64,000 bases of DNA from Arthrobacter pascens (GTDB lineage Bacteria; Actinomycetota; Actinomycetes; Actinomycetales; Micrococcaceae), in contig NZ_JAUSWY010000001.1 of NCBI RefSeq assembly GCF_030815585.1, forward strand, positions 4,154,001-4,218,000, read 5' to 3'. Under the pieces are notes generated by a model, which saw only the letters and a program-made list of their open reading frames with translations, was not told the DNA's origin and did no database searches. Position numbers and translations under genes: made by a program. Shown here in pieces: positions 35,434 to 44,609 of this stretch (its first letter is position 1; each line of letters begins with the position of its first letter).

Positions 35434-35489
35434 TTTGCCTCGGTTCCGGCAAAGTAGGATGAAACCGTTGATCAACTACCGAGGGAACC

Positions 35490-35828
35490 ATGAAGAAACT
35501 CACCACCGCCCTGCTCGCCACCGGCCTCCTCCTCTCCGCTTCGGCTTGCACCGCACCCACGAAACTGACCACCGCAGAGACCTGCGACCGGGTCAAGACC
35601 GTTGTGTCGAGCCAGACAGACAGCATTGGCAAGACAGGGATGACCCGCCTCGCCAACCGGATCCGGCCGATCCAGGCTGTGGCCTCGGATGACCTGAAAT
35701 CAGCGCTGCAGTCCATCATTGAATACGCGGACGAGTCCGCGAAAGAGACCCCGGACGCTGAAAAGCTCAGTGCACTGGAGGCCGGCTCCCAAGAGGCTGG
35801 CAGCACGTACACCAAGTTCTGCAGCTAA
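35490..35828 (+). CDS. small lipoprotein, hypothetical
   Basis: A 112-residue lipoprotein: signal MKKLTTALLATGLLLSASAC with lipidation Cys20, then a helical domain (residues 30-105). Cys33 and Cys111 may form a disulphide. GAGGGAACC precedes the ATG. It resembles short Arthrobacter surface lipoproteins of unknown role and converges with the aldo/keto reductase gene. Confidence 0.7.
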   Translation: MKKLTTALLATGLLLSASACTAPTKLTTAETCDRVKTVVSSQTDSIGKTGMTRLANRIRPIQAVASDDLKSALQSIIEYADESAKETPDAEKLSALEAGSQEAGSTYTKFCS

Positions 35829-35843
35829 GGCCGCGGGGCGGCG

Positions 35844-36875
35844 CTACCGGCCGCCTTCGATCTTTCGGCTGCGCTGCTCCTGTGCCATCGGCCCGTACGG
35901 GTACACACCCACGCGTGGCTGGCTGATTTCTGTGAGCCGCCGGGTTTCCTCGTCGGACAGCTTCACGTCAGCCGCCGCAAGGTTGTCCGCCAGTTGCTCC
36001 GTGGTGCGGGCGCCGAGGATCACCGAGGTCACCGCAACCTGGTCCGCCAGCCATGCCAGGGCAACCTGCGAGGCGCTCACACCATGATCCGCGGCGATTT
36101 TTTCCACCGTTCCGATGACGTCCCAGGTGCGGGGGTCGTCGTTGCGGGCCTGCCAGGCTTCCATGCCGCGCGTGGGGTTCTCCCCCAGCCTCGTGGCACC
36201 GGCCGGCGGCTCGTCGCGCTTGTACTTACCGGACAGCCAGCCGCCGCCCAGGGGCGACCACGGCAGCAGGCCGATGCCCGCATCCAGCGAGGCCGGAACA
36301 ATCTCCGACTCGATCTCGCGGACCAACAGGCTGTACTGCGGCTGCAGGGTTACCGGGGCGCTCCAGCCATGGGCCTTGGCCAGGTGGACGGCCTTGGTCA
36401 GCTGCCACCCCAGGAAATTGGAGAACCCGTAGTAGGCGATCTTGCCACTGCTGACGGCGTCGTGCAGGAAGCGCAGCGTCTCCTCCAGCGGTGTGATGGG
36501 GTCCCACGCATGCATCTGGTAGAGGTCAATCTGCTCCACTCCCAGGCGGCGCAGCGAATCGTCCAGCGCGCGGGCGAGGTGGCGTCGGGATGTTCCGACG
36601 TCGTTCGGAGCCCCGCCCATGGGGAAGCGTCCCTTGGTGGCCAGGACCACCCTGTCCTGCGCGTCGGACCGCTGGGCCAGCCAGCGGCCAATAATCTCCT
36701 CCGACGCACCGGCACTGTAAACGTCGGCAGTGTCGATAAAGTTGCCGCCGGCGGCAACGTAGCTGTCAAGGATGGCGTAGGACATTTCCTCGGTGGCCTC
36801 CGCCCCGAACGTCATGGTGCCCAGCGCGTAATTGGAAACCACTGCGCCGCTGTTGCCTAATGTGCGGTATTGCAT
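35844..36875 (-). CDS. aldo/keto reductase
   Basis: About 343 residues of the AKR family, a TIM barrel using NADPH. The catalytic Asp is in FIDTADVYSAGASEE, the Lys in VVLATKGRF, and the His in IDLYQMHAWDP. The cofactor segments SNFLGW and the late VILGARTTEQLADNL are present. Two adjacent ATGs (36878 and 36875) follow GAGGAG; the second has better spacing. It begins just after the epimerase stop on the same strand, so they form an operon, divergent from a glycoside hydrolase gene. Probably acts on a sugar or its derivative. Confidence 0.85.
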   Translation of the reverse strand: MQYRTLGNSGAVVSNYALGTMTFGAEATEEMSYAILDSYVAAGGNFIDTADVYSAGASEEIIGRWLAQRSDAQDRVVLATKGRFPMGGAPNDVGTSRRHLARALDDSLRRLGVEQIDLYQMHAWDPITPLEETLRFLHDAVSSGKIAYYGFSNFLGWQLTKAVHLAKAHGWSAPVTLQPQYSLLVREIESEIVPASLDAGIGLLPWSPLGGGWLSGKYKRDEPPAGATRLGENPTRGMEAWQARNDDPRTWDVIGTVEKIAADHGVSASQVALAWLADQVAVTSVILGARTTEQLADNLAAADVKLSDEETRRLTEISQPRVGVYPYGPMAQEQRSRKIEGGR

Positions 36876-36883
36876 CATGCTCC

Positions 36884-37756
36884 TCAGTCTTCGGTGGGGG
36901 TGGTGCGGTTGGAGTGGTAGGTGCGCCAGGTGTGCTCGGGCTCGAAGCCCAGCAGCCGCCTGGCCTTGTCGATGGACAGCATGGTCTCGTGTTCGCCCAA
37001 TTCCTTGGTGACCTTCACGTTGGGGAAGACTTCCGCGGCCAGGCTGGCGCTGGAACGGCCCATGACGGTGTCCGCGTTCGCAATGATGAACGCCTGGAAC
37101 CCCGGCTGGCCGTTTTCCAGGGCCCGGACGACGGCCTGCGCGCCGTCCCGGCCGTCGATGTACCCCCACAGGTTCCATTTGCGCAGCATGGCGTCGGCGT
37201 CGAACGACGGGAACCGTTCGTAATCCTCCGGATCCATGACGTTGGAGAACCGAAGCCCCACAATGCTCAGCTCCGGGTCCCAGCGCGTCAGCTCGACAGC
37301 CATCTGCTCTTCCAGATGCTTCACCAGCGAATACGTGCTTTCCGGCCGGGCCGGATACTCCTCGTCCACCGGGATGTAGGGAGGCTCGACGTCGAACGGC
37401 AGTCCCAGCACCGTCTCGCTGGAGGCATAGACGATCTTTTTGATGCCGGCCCGGCGGGCAGCCTGGAACACGTTGTAGGTGGAGAGCATGTTGTTCTCGA
37501 ACGTGGCCGCGTCAGGGATGATGCCCGGTGCGGGAATGGCACCCAGGTGCACCACGGCATCGAAGCCGCTGTGCCGGTCCTCCAGGCCCAGGAACACATC
37601 CAGAACCTGGCCGTAGTTGCGCAGGTCCACGACGGCCAGGTCCGGATTCCTGTCCCCCGCACGGTCCAGGTTCAACACCTGATGCCCGTCCCCGGTGAGC
37701 CTTCGGACTACGTGCCGCCCGAGCTTTCCGCTTCCACCTGTCACTGCAACTCTCAT
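36884..37756 (-). CDS. NAD-dependent epimerase/dehydratase (extended SDR)
   Basis: A 290-residue extended short-chain dehydrogenase. The NAD motif is VTGGSGKLGRHVV, followed by VVHLGAIPAPG, the catalytic Ser in IVYASSETVLG and the Y-x3-K of STYSLVKHLEEQ. It resembles UDP-sugar epimerases and uronate dehydrogenases. The LacI-type palindrome at 37941 lies in the divergent promoter region, linking this pair to sugar use together with the glycosidase on the other side. Confidence 0.82.
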   Translation of the reverse strand: MRVAVTGGSGKLGRHVVRRLTGDGHQVLNLDRAGDRNPDLAVVDLRNYGQVLDVFLGLEDRHSGFDAVVHLGAIPAPGIIPDAATFENNMLSTYNVFQAARRAGIKKIVYASSETVLGLPFDVEPPYIPVDEEYPARPESTYSLVKHLEEQMAVELTRWDPELSIVGLRFSNVMDPEDYERFPSFDADAMLRKWNLWGYIDGRDGAQAVVRALENGQPGFQAFIIANADTVMGRSSASLAAEVFPNVKVTKELGEHETMLSIDKARRLLGFEPEHTWRTYHSNRTTPTED

Positions 37757-37940
37757 GATTACTCCCTCAAATCCTTTGGTTCCGCGGTTCCGACCGGTTG
37801 CCCTGACCAGGGCGCATCTTGGCGAGCCTCATCGGGCCGGAGGTCATCAATCCACAGTAGAGCGAAGACCAGCTCCAGCGCGTGGCCCTCCGAGTCCTAG
37901 GAACGCCAGACACCCGCCGTCGCAGCGCAGCGGATGGATT

Positions 37941-37952
37941 TACATCGATGTA
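37941..37952. promoter_or_regulatory. palindromic operator TACATCGATGTA, LacI-family type
   Basis: A perfect 12-base palindrome flanked by AT-rich bases in the gap between the divergent epimerase and glycosidase genes, 38 bases before the latter. A central CG and A/T-rich flanks are typical of LacI-family operators. No LacI gene is in the window. Confidence 0.55.
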
Positions 37953-37990
37953 TATTGGCTGGAACAACATCCCAGCATCCGGAGAATGCC

Positions 37991-38956
37991 TTGATCGCCA
38001 CTGAGCTGAAGTCCGCACCTGCCCCCTTGTACCGCGACCCACTGGAGGACGGCGCGGCGGACCCCGTGCTGGTCTACAACCCCCACGAGCAGGCATGGTG
38101 GATGATCTACACCAACAGGCCCACAACGGTCCGGCATGCCGAAGGGATCAGCTGGCTTTTCGGCTCCAGGCTGGGAGTCGCATCGTCCACGGACGGATGC
38201 GCCACGTGGCGTTACCGCGGCACCCTCGAAGGACTCGATTTTGAGTGGGGGCACAACACTTTCTGGGCTCCCGAGATCTTCGAGCACAACGGAATTTTCC
38301 ACATGTATGTCAGCTACATCCGGGGCATCCCCTTGGGCTGCGCAAACGACGAGATGCTCATCCACCACTACACCAGCAAGGACCTCATCGCCTGGGACCA
38401 CCACGGCCCCATTGCCCTGAGCTCCAACAACGTCATCGACGCGTGCATCATCCAGCTCCCTGAGGGCGGATTCAGGATGTGGTACAAGGACCATGTCCAT
38501 GATTCCGAGACCTGGGCCGCGGACAGCGACAACCTTTACGACTGGACGGTCCGGGGCCGGGTGCTGTCGACGCCGGGCGGCCATGAGGGACCGAACGTCT
38601 TCTTCCTTCAGGGTTTCTACTGGCTGATCGTGGACAGCTGGAGCGGCCAGTTGGCCTTCCACTCGCTCGATCTGGACCACTGGGAACCCGCTGGAAAGAT
38701 ACTGGCCGGGTCAGTTGGCGACGAACACGCCAGGACCGATGATGAGGGGCCCGGCCTCCATGCTGACGTGGTTGTTGACGGCGACGAGGCGTGGATCTTC
38801 TACTTCACCCATCCGGAGAGGACCGGGAAGGACCACCCGACCGAACGCAGCCGGCGTTCGTCCATCCAGGTGGCACGGCTTGACGTGGAAGACGGGAACC
38901 TCGTATGCAACCGCGATCGGGTCCCCCTGCCGGCCATCGGCGCGCCCGGCCCTTAG
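37991..38956 (+). CDS. glycoside hydrolase, five-bladed beta-propeller (GH43/GH32-like)
   Basis: A 321-residue protein with repeated blades: DGAADPVLVYNPHEQAWWMIYT, then WAPEIFEHNGIFHMYVSYI, EGGFRMWYKD, FFLQGFYWLIVDSWSGQLAF and GDEAWIFYFTHP. Such folds cleave arabinosides, xylosides or fructosides; the exact family cannot be fixed. No signal peptide, so it is likely cytoplasmic. I use TTG 37991, with GGAG eight bases upstream, because the longer frame from 37934 covers the operator. Its 3' end overlaps the MFS gene on the other strand by four bases. Confidence 0.72.
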   Translation: MIATELKSAPAPLYRDPLEDGAADPVLVYNPHEQAWWMIYTNRPTTVRHAEGISWLFGSRLGVASSTDGCATWRYRGTLEGLDFEWGHNTFWAPEIFEHNGIFHMYVSYIRGIPLGCANDEMLIHHYTSKDLIAWDHHGPIALSSNNVIDACIIQLPEGGFRMWYKDHVHDSETWAADSDNLYDWTVRGRVLSTPGGHEGPNVFFLQGFYWLIVDSWSGQLAFHSLDLDHWEPAGKILAGSVGDEHARTDDEGPGLHADVVVDGDEAWIFYFTHPERTGKDHPTERSRRSSIQVARLDVEDGNLVCNRDRVPLPAIGAPGP

Positions 38957-40419
38957 GGTTCAGCCGGAGGAGCTGACCGGCCAGGGGCGTGTGCGTCAGC
39001 CTTGTCGGGGGCGGGCCCGCGGACCGCGGATGGCATGGCGAGCACCGCTGCAACGGTGAGTACGGCAGCGAACAATACAGCCAGGAAGACGGCGGCGGAG
39101 GCTGTCACGACGGTCTGGGGATCTGTGTGGCTGTTGGGACTGCCGGCGTAGATGGCGTTTGCTACTGCGCCGAAAACGGCTACGCCCAGGGCGCTGCCGA
39201 TGGACCGTGCGAAGAGGTTGGTGCCCGTAACCACGCCGCGTTCATTCCATTCAACGCTTGACTGGGCGGCGATGAGGGTGGGAGTTGCGACGAGCCCGAG
39301 GCCGAGCCCGACGATGAAGCAGCTGGCAGCGACCAACACTGGATTGGGTGTGTAAGCGGTGAGGGCGAGGACCACGGAACCGATGACCGTGACCAGGATT
39401 CCGATCATCGCGGTGGCCCTGAACCCGATCCGAAGATAGAGGCGTCCCGACTGGGAAGCACTGATCGGCCATCCGATCGTCAGGGCCGCGAGTGAAAGCC
39501 CGGCGATAACCGGGGAGGTGGCCAGTGCTCCTTGGAGGAAAGTCGGAACGTAGGAGGTGAGGCCAAGTATGACTGCTCCGACACCAAAGGAAATGAACGT
39601 CGTGGTGGCGAGCAGCCGGCGCGACAGGACCCACGGCGGCAGGACAGGCTCGGCAGCCCGCCGCTCGACCAAGAGGAATATGGCCAGCCCAACCGCTCCG
39701 ACGGCGAACACCGCGATGCTGGTGGGTGAGTCCCAGGCCCACCCCTGCCCGCCTTCGAGGGCTCCGAGGAGGATCAGGCTTAAGGAGAAGGTCAGAAGCC
39801 CCGCTCCCAGGTAGTCCACGCGATGCTTGGTGCGCTCGATGTCCTCATGGAACGCCCGGACCAGCATCCACCCGGCCAGGAGGCATAGCGGCACGTTGAC
39901 GAGGAAGATTCCACGCCAGATGCCAAGCGAGGAGAACACCCCGCCGAGTGTGGGGCCGACGACGGACGAGACCGCCCACACACTGGCAAGGTAACCCTGC
40001 ACCTTCGCGCGCTCGGCGACGGAATAGATGTCACCGGCGATGGTGATGGAGACGGGAAGGACTGCTCCGGCGCCCAGGCCTTGCACCACACGGAACGCGA
40101 TGAGCGCCGGCATGCTCCACGCCAACCCGCAGAGAATGGAGCCGAGCAGGAACAGACCAATGCCGGTGAGGATAATGGGTTTGCGGCCTGCCATGTCGGA
40201 GAGTTTCGCGTAAATGGGCACGGAGACGGCCTGCGCAAGCATGTAGGCGGAGAAGAGCCACGGGAACGAAGAGAACCCCCCGACGTCGCGCACTATCGAG
40301 GGCACCGCCGTGGCGACGATCGTCGAGTCAATGGCAACGAGGCCGGTGGACAGCATCAGCGCGATGAGGACGGGGCCCCGTTCAGAACGGAAGCCGACTC
40401 CTTCAGCTCGGGTAGTCAT
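38953..40419 (-). CDS. MFS transporter, DHA2 (EmrB/QacA) family
   Basis: About 488 residues with roughly 14 hydrophobic segments. Family motifs are VAIDSTIVATAVPSIVRDVG in the first helix, the loop KLSDMAGRKPIILTG (motif A) and RVVQGLGAGAVLPVS. DHA2 pumps export drugs or metabolites using proton force. Two adjacent ATGs (40422, 40419) follow GAGG. No regulator is next to it. It ends tail-to-tail with the glycosidase. Confidence 0.87.
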   Translation of the reverse strand: MTTRAEGVGFRSERGPVLIALMLSTGLVAIDSTIVATAVPSIVRDVGGFSSFPWLFSAYMLAQAVSVPIYAKLSDMAGRKPIILTGIGLFLLGSILCGLAWSMPALIAFRVVQGLGAGAVLPVSITIAGDIYSVAERAKVQGYLASVWAVSSVVGPTLGGVFSSLGIWRGIFLVNVPLCLLAGWMLVRAFHEDIERTKHRVDYLGAGLLTFSLSLILLGALEGGQGWAWDSPTSIAVFAVGAVGLAIFLLVERRAAEPVLPPWVLSRRLLATTTFISFGVGAVILGLTSYVPTFLQGALATSPVIAGLSLAALTIGWPISASQSGRLYLRIGFRATAMIGILVTVIGSVVLALTAYTPNPVLVAASCFIVGLGLGLVATPTLIAAQSSVEWNERGVVTGTNLFARSIGSALGVAVFGAVANAIYAGSPNSHTDPQTVVTASAAVFLAVLFAAVLTVAAVLAMPSAVRGPAPDKADAHAPGRSAPPAEP

Positions 40420-40478
40420 CATATGGCCTCGTTTCAGTCGAAGTCCAACGTCGTGTGCTTGGCAAACGGCAGTCACAC

Positions 40479-41183
40479 CTACGGCTCGCCGAAGCCCGCC
40501 TGCACCAGGCCGCCCACATAGTTCACGGCCCTCTCGGCGTCCGCGCCCCAGGCCTCCACATGCAGCACTGATCCCTTGCCGGCCGCCAATGTCATCAGGC
40601 CCGTCATCGAGGCTCCGTCCACCCCGTTGACCTTTACCTCCGCGTCCAGCGCCGAGATCCCGCCTGCGATCTTGGCCGCCGGGCGGGCGTGCATGCCGGC
40701 CTGGTTGATGAGCTCGAAGTCGCCGGTGAAATCCGGCCCGGCTCCTGTCACCGACCCCTCGGAAACCGTACTCTCGGAAGGCACCGGAGCGGCGCCGGCG
40801 CTTAGGGCTGACCCGTACGCGGCTTCCGCGGCACGCTTGACGGCCTGGGCATCGGCACCGCCCTGCGCTGCGACGGCCGCGGCCACGGCCCCCTCCACCA
40901 AGGGTGCGTCTGCCAGCAGCACCCCGGCCGGATCGTCTGCGAGTTCAAGCGCCGATTCCGCTGTCATCACAGCCGATCCCAGGTCCGTCAGGACCACCAC
41001 GCCGTCCCCGCCAGCAGCCTTATCCAGTGCCGACATGACCTTCTCCAGGCTGGTGCCGATACGACCGTCCGGCGTGCCCCCGGCTGCCAGGATCACGACG
41101 TCGGGCGCCATCTGGGCAGCCAGCTCCACAGCGCCGTCGGCGATCTTTTCGCTATGGGACACCACCACAATCCGAACCGTCAC
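40479..41183 (-). CDS. dhaM: dihydroxyacetone kinase phosphotransfer subunit DhaM with fused HPr domain
   Basis: A 234-residue fusion. Residues 1-130 are the EIIA-mannose-like domain with phospho-His in VVVSHSEKIADG and VVLTDLGSAVMTAE. Residues about 155-230 form an HPr domain with phospho-His in QAGMHARPAAKI and the late DGASMTGLMTLAAGKGS. Phosphate would pass from Enzyme I to HPr, to EIIA, then to the ADP on DhaL. The third domain of E. coli DhaM (EI-like) is absent. Overlaps dhaL by four bases. Confidence 0.9.
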   Translation of the reverse strand: MTVRIVVVSHSEKIADGAVELAAQMAPDVVILAAGGTPDGRIGTSLEKVMSALDKAAGGDGVVVLTDLGSAVMTAESALELADDPAGVLLADAPLVEGAVAAAVAAQGGADAQAVKRAAEAAYGSALSAGAAPVPSESTVSEGSVTGAGPDFTGDFELINQAGMHARPAAKIAGGISALDAEVKVNGVDGASMTGLMTLAAGKGSVLHVEAWGADAERAVNYVGGLVQAGFGEP

Positions 41184-41812
41184 GCCGCGGCCCCAACCGC
41201 AGCGCGGAGAATCAGCGCGCTGGAGGCGGCGCCGGGGTCACGGTGGCCGGCGCTGCGCTCCCCCAGGTAGCTGGCCCGGCCCTTGCGGGCCACCAGCGGG
41301 TCCGTGGCCATGGCACCCGCCTCAGCGGCCTCTGCGGCCGCCACCAAAACCTCAAGGACGTTGCCCGTCCCGACGGCGGCAGCAGCCTGCGCGGCCTCGG
41401 CGGCCGGCGTCCAGGCATCCACCATGGTTTTGTCGCCCGACTCGGCCTTGCCCCTGGCTACGATGCCGTCGCGGGCGGCCACCAGCGCGCCGGCCAGTGC
41501 GGCCGGATCCACCTCCGCGGCGTCACCCAGGAAAGTGGACGCGCGGAGGAAGGCCGTGCCGTATAGGGGGCCCGCCGCGCCGCCCACCTTGGACATCAGG
41601 GTCATGGCTGTCAGTTTGAACGCCGCGCCGGGAGTCTCCGGCGGCGCCTCCGCAAGTTTGTCCAGCACCGCCTGGAAGCCGCGGTCCATGTTCTCGCCGT
41701 GGTCCGAGTCCCCGATGGCGCGGTCCAGTTCAATGAGCCAGACCCGGTTTTCCGCCATGGCCTCTGCGCAGAGGGTCAGCCACCTAATGGCCCAGTTCAC
41801 GTCCAGCATCAT
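41180..41812 (-). CDS. dhaL: dihydroxyacetone kinase subunit DhaL
   Basis: A 210-residue ADP-binding subunit. The metal/nucleotide aspartates are in ELDRAIGDSDHGENMDRGF, with KVGGAAGPLYGTAFLR, ESGDKTMVDAWTPA and KGRASYLGERSAGHRDPGAASSA. It carries the ADP cofactor that phosphorylates dihydroxyacetone bound on DhaK. The start ATG 41812 comes two bases after the DhaK stop, with GGGGAG before it. An adjacent ATG at 41809 is possible. Confidence 0.9.
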   Translation of the reverse strand: MMLDVNWAIRWLTLCAEAMAENRVWLIELDRAIGDSDHGENMDRGFQAVLDKLAEAPPETPGAAFKLTAMTLMSKVGGAAGPLYGTAFLRASTFLGDAAEVDPAALAGALVAARDGIVARGKAESGDKTMVDAWTPAAEAAQAAAAVGTGNVLEVLVAAAEAAEAGAMATDPLVARKGRASYLGERSAGHRDPGAASSALILRAAVGAAA

Positions 41813-41814
41813 GG

Positions 41815-42816
41815 CTACACTCCCCAGCGCAGGGCGGCCGTGTGGACAGGTGCATCCCACAGCTGCGTGAGTTCGTCGTCCAGCCGCAGCACGGAGATGG
41901 AGCAGCCCTGCATTTCCAGGGCGGTGATGTAGTTCCCCACCAGGGAGCGCTCCACGGTGGCTCCCCTGTCCGAGATCACCTGGGCCGCCCGCCGGTAGAC
42001 GATGTAAAGCTCGCTCAGCGGCGTACCTCCCATCCCGTTGACGAACAGCAGCACCTTGTCGCCTGATTCAATGCCCAGATCACCGAGGACCGGCTCCAAA
42101 AGGCGGTCGGTGATTCCGTCAGCGTTCTCCATGGGGATCCGGTGCCGGCCCGGCTCGCCATGGATGCCGATGCCGATTTCGATCTCGTTGTCCTCCAGGT
42201 CGAAGCTGGGCGAACCTGCGTGGGGCACGGTGCAGGCGGAGAGCGCGACACCCATCGTGCGGACGTTGCTGTTTACGCGGTCACCGATCGCGGCAACAGC
42301 ATCAAGACCATCTCCGCGTTCGGCCGACGCACCCGCGATTTTCTCAACCAGCACGGTTCCGCCCACCCCGCGGCGGCCGGCAGTGTACAGCGAGTCCTCC
42401 ACGGCGACGTCGTCGTTCACCAGGACGGTGCGGACTTCCACCCCTTCCGCCTGCGCCAGCTCGGCCGCGGTCTCAAAGTTCAGGACGTCGCCGGTGTAGT
42501 TCTTCACAATATGTACGACGCCGGCGCCTGAGTTAACTGCGAGCGTCGCCGGAAGGATCTGGTCCGGCGTGGGTGAGGTGAACACCGCCCCCGGCACGGC
42601 GGCGTCGAGCATCCCCTGTCCAACAAAACCGGCGTGGAGCGGTTCATGGCCGCTGCCGCCTCCGGAAACCAGCCCCACTTTCCCTTGCACCGGCGCGTCT
42701 TTGCGGGTGATGAACTTGGGATCCGCGCTGACGGTCACGAGATCTGCGTGGGCCAGCCCGAAGCCTTCCACGGATTCGTCCACTACAGAACGGGGATCGT
42801 TGATGAGTTTTTTCAT
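41815..42816 (-). CDS. dhaK: dihydroxyacetone kinase subunit DhaK
   Basis: A 333-residue substrate subunit. The histidine that binds dihydroxyacetone as a hemiaminal is in [34 protein letters not shown] and [17 protein letters not shown] complete the site. With DhaL and DhaM it turns dihydroxyacetone into its phosphate, entering glycolysis. It is the first gene of a three-gene operon. No regulator or glycerol dehydrogenase is adjacent. Confidence 0.93.
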   Translation of the reverse strand: MKKLINDPRSVVDESVEGFGLAHADLVTVSADPKFITRKDAPVQGKVGLVSGGGSGHEPLHAGFVGQGMLDAAVPGAVFTSPTPDQILPATLAVNSGAGVVHIVKNYTGDVLNFETAAELAQAEGVEVRTVLVNDDVAVEDSLYTAGRRGVGGTVLVEKIAGASAERGDGLDAVAAIGDRVNSNVRTMGVALSACTVPHAGSPSFDLEDNEIEIGIGIHGEPGRHRIPMENADGITDRLLEPVLGDLGIESGDKVLLFVNGMGGTPLSELYIVYRRAAQVISDRGATVERSLVGNYITALEMQGCSISVLRLDDELTQLWDAPVHTAALRWGV

Positions 42817-42913
42817 GGCGGAGCTCCTAGGCCGTCTTCCTGGAGGATGTCACTTTGACCCTACTACCCGCATGGGGTCGGCGATAGCTACGGCCGCTGA
42901 GCCGACGGAACGA

Positions 42914-42947
42914 CGGAAGGGACAGCCCCCAATGACTGTCCCTTCCG
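42914..42947 (-). terminator. stem-loop terminator of the FAD-linked oxidase gene
   Basis: A 12-bp stem (42914-42925 with 42936-42947, GGAAGGGACAG and complement) and a ten-base loop, 82 bases past the stop of the minus-strand oxidase gene. It lacks a strong T-run. Confidence 0.55.
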
Positions 42948-42974
42948 GACGGGCGCCGAAAATCGAGCCCGGAT

Positions 42975-42994
42975 TAGTTTATCCATCAATTCGA
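42975..42994. repeat. TAGTTTATCCATC direct repeat, copy 1
   Basis: TAGTTTATCCATC followed by AATTCGA. The same 13 bases followed by GAATCGA occur at 44494-44513, so the pair flanks the FAD oxidase gene. It may be an operator, or a trace of insertion. Confidence 0.5.
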
Positions 42995-43028
42995 CTAAAG
43001 CCAATACTCCGGGCGGCCCTGGAGGCGT

Positions 43029-44450
43029 CTAAGCCACGGCGGTGTGGCCCGAAACAGCCTGCGGCAGGATGGCGTGCCCATGGCGGAACAGGTTCTTCGG
43101 ATCCAGCTCCGCCTTGGCTTCGCTGAGCCGTACATGCGCAGCCTCCGGCCAGGCGCTGGCAGCCAGCTCCGGCGAGGTGAGATGCCCATGCAGGTTCAGC
43201 ATGGTACCGCCCGTCCCGAACGGTTTCAGCGCACTTCGGGCCGCTTCGATGGCGGCCGGTACCAGGTGCGCGATCTGCGGCGCCATGATTCCCACGGCAA
43301 AGAAGGACAGCGCAGCCTCGCGGCCACCGACGCAGTCTGCCTCAGGTTCCAGACCCTTGAGCGGAACGGCCAGCGCACCGCCCATCAATCGGATTTCGGC
43401 CAGCAGGAGCGGTGCCATGCTTTCCGGTCCCGCCAACCGCAGGAGCGCCTCTTCCAGGCCGGCGTCCAAGTCCTTCAGGAGCATGCCGCCCTCATGGACC
43501 GGTACCGGGTGCTCCGGGTCCGCATGAATCTCATCCACCCGCGAGAAGGGAAGAGGGCCCACCCCATCCACCAGCATCGGGGCCGCTGCCCGCATGGGTG
43601 CCAGCAGTCGAGCCCCTTCATCCGAACTCCCCTGCCAGGCGAACCGGAGGTGCATCACGAACTTGCCACGGAGGAACCCCGGCACGTCCTCCATGTCCGG
43701 CAGTCGGAGGAATGCCAGCGAGGCCGACGCTTCGGCGGGAAGATGGGCAATCCACGCGCGGAACCCTGCCAGCACTTCCCGGGCATGGGTGCCGTCGTAG
43801 AAGATTCCGCCCGCGTAGAGTTCGTCGGCCGCGAACAGCGAGAACTCCATGGCCGTGACAATGCCGAAGTTCCCCTTGCCGCCGCGGAGCAGGGCGAACA
43901 GCCGGGGGTCGCTGCCTGCATCCACGCGGCGCAGCACGCCGTCAGGGGTCACGAGATCGAACGCGAGGACATGATCGGACGCGAAGCCGTATTTCCGGCC
44001 AAGAAGCGGCAATCCGCCGCCCAGGGTGTAGCCAACAACCCCGACGTCGGTGGTGGAGCCGTGGAGCCCCATCAGCCCGTAACGGGCGGCTGCTTTGAGG
44101 ACGTCGCGCCACCGGACGCCGGCGCCCACCCTGGCAGTTTGCTCTTCGGGATCGATGGAGAGTTCCAGCATGAGCCGGGTGCTGATGAGGAGGCCGCCGT
44201 TGATGGCGTTGGCCGCACCGTGGCCGGTGGATTGGACCGAAATGGACATGTCGCGGGCGGCTGCCCACCGTACTGCGGCCACGACGTCGTCGGCGTCGAC
44301 TGCGCTCAGTACCAGCTCCGGGGCGTGGCGGGTGGCCAGGTTAAAAGCTGCGATTTCTGCTGCGAAGGATGCGTCGCCCGGGGCATACACCAGCCCGCGG
44401 ACAAGAAGCTGAAGCTCCGTTTTTTCCGTGTGGGAAGAGAGGATGTGCAT
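43029..44450 (-). CDS. FAD-binding oxidoreductase, berberine-bridge/hexose-oxidase type
   Basis: A 473-residue vanillyl-alcohol-oxidase-fold protein. The FAD domain includes VDADDVVAAVRWAAARDMSISVQSTGHGAANAING, the LSIDPEEQTARVGAGVRWRDVLKAA segment and VGYTLGGGLPLLGRKYGFASDHVLAFDLVTPDG. It ends in a BBE-like segment (KAELDPKNLFRHGHAILP). Such enzymes oxidise sugars or alcohols to lactones or aldehydes. No strong ribosome site precedes ATG 44450. Flanked by the TAGTTTATCCATC repeats. Substrate unknown. Confidence 0.8.
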   Translation of the reverse strand: MHILSSHTEKTELQLLVRGLVYAPGDASFAAEIAAFNLATRHAPELVLSAVDADDVVAAVRWAAARDMSISVQSTGHGAANAINGGLLISTRLMLELSIDPEEQTARVGAGVRWRDVLKAAARYGLMGLHGSTTDVGVVGYTLGGGLPLLGRKYGFASDHVLAFDLVTPDGVLRRVDAGSDPRLFALLRGGKGNFGIVTAMEFSLFAADELYAGGIFYDGTHAREVLAGFRAWIAHLPAEASASLAFLRLPDMEDVPGFLRGKFVMHLRFAWQGSSDEGARLLAPMRAAAPMLVDGVGPLPFSRVDEIHADPEHPVPVHEGGMLLKDLDAGLEEALLRLAGPESMAPLLLAEIRLMGGALAVPLKGLEPEADCVGGREAALSFFAVGIMAPQIAHLVPAAIEAARSALKPFGTGGTMLNLHGHLTSPELAASAWPEAAHVRLSEAKAELDPKNLFRHGHAILPQAVSGHTAVA

Positions 44451-44493
44451 GAGGTGCTTTCATTAGTCGGATTGCTCCCCAGCAAGCCTCCAA

Positions 44494-44513
44494 TAGTTTA
44501 TCCATCGAATCGA
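44494..44513. repeat. TAGTTTATCCATC direct repeat, copy 2
   Basis: TAGTTTATCCATC then GAATCGA, about 44 bases before the start of the minus-strand FAD oxidase gene. Read on the minus strand, TTGATCGATTCGATGGATAA looks like a regulator site overlapping a promoter. Confidence 0.45.
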
Positions 44514-44609
44514 TCAATGAAAAGACCTTAAAATCATCCATAATCGGGCACACAAATAGGGCTCATAGGGCAGCGCCCTTGGCGGGGAACGAAGCCTAGT
44601 GAATCCGGC

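Noticed and set aside
43044-44531. 495-codon plus-strand frame
   Set aside because: Mirror of the FAD-linked oxidase gene; rich in Arg, Gly and His with no domain.
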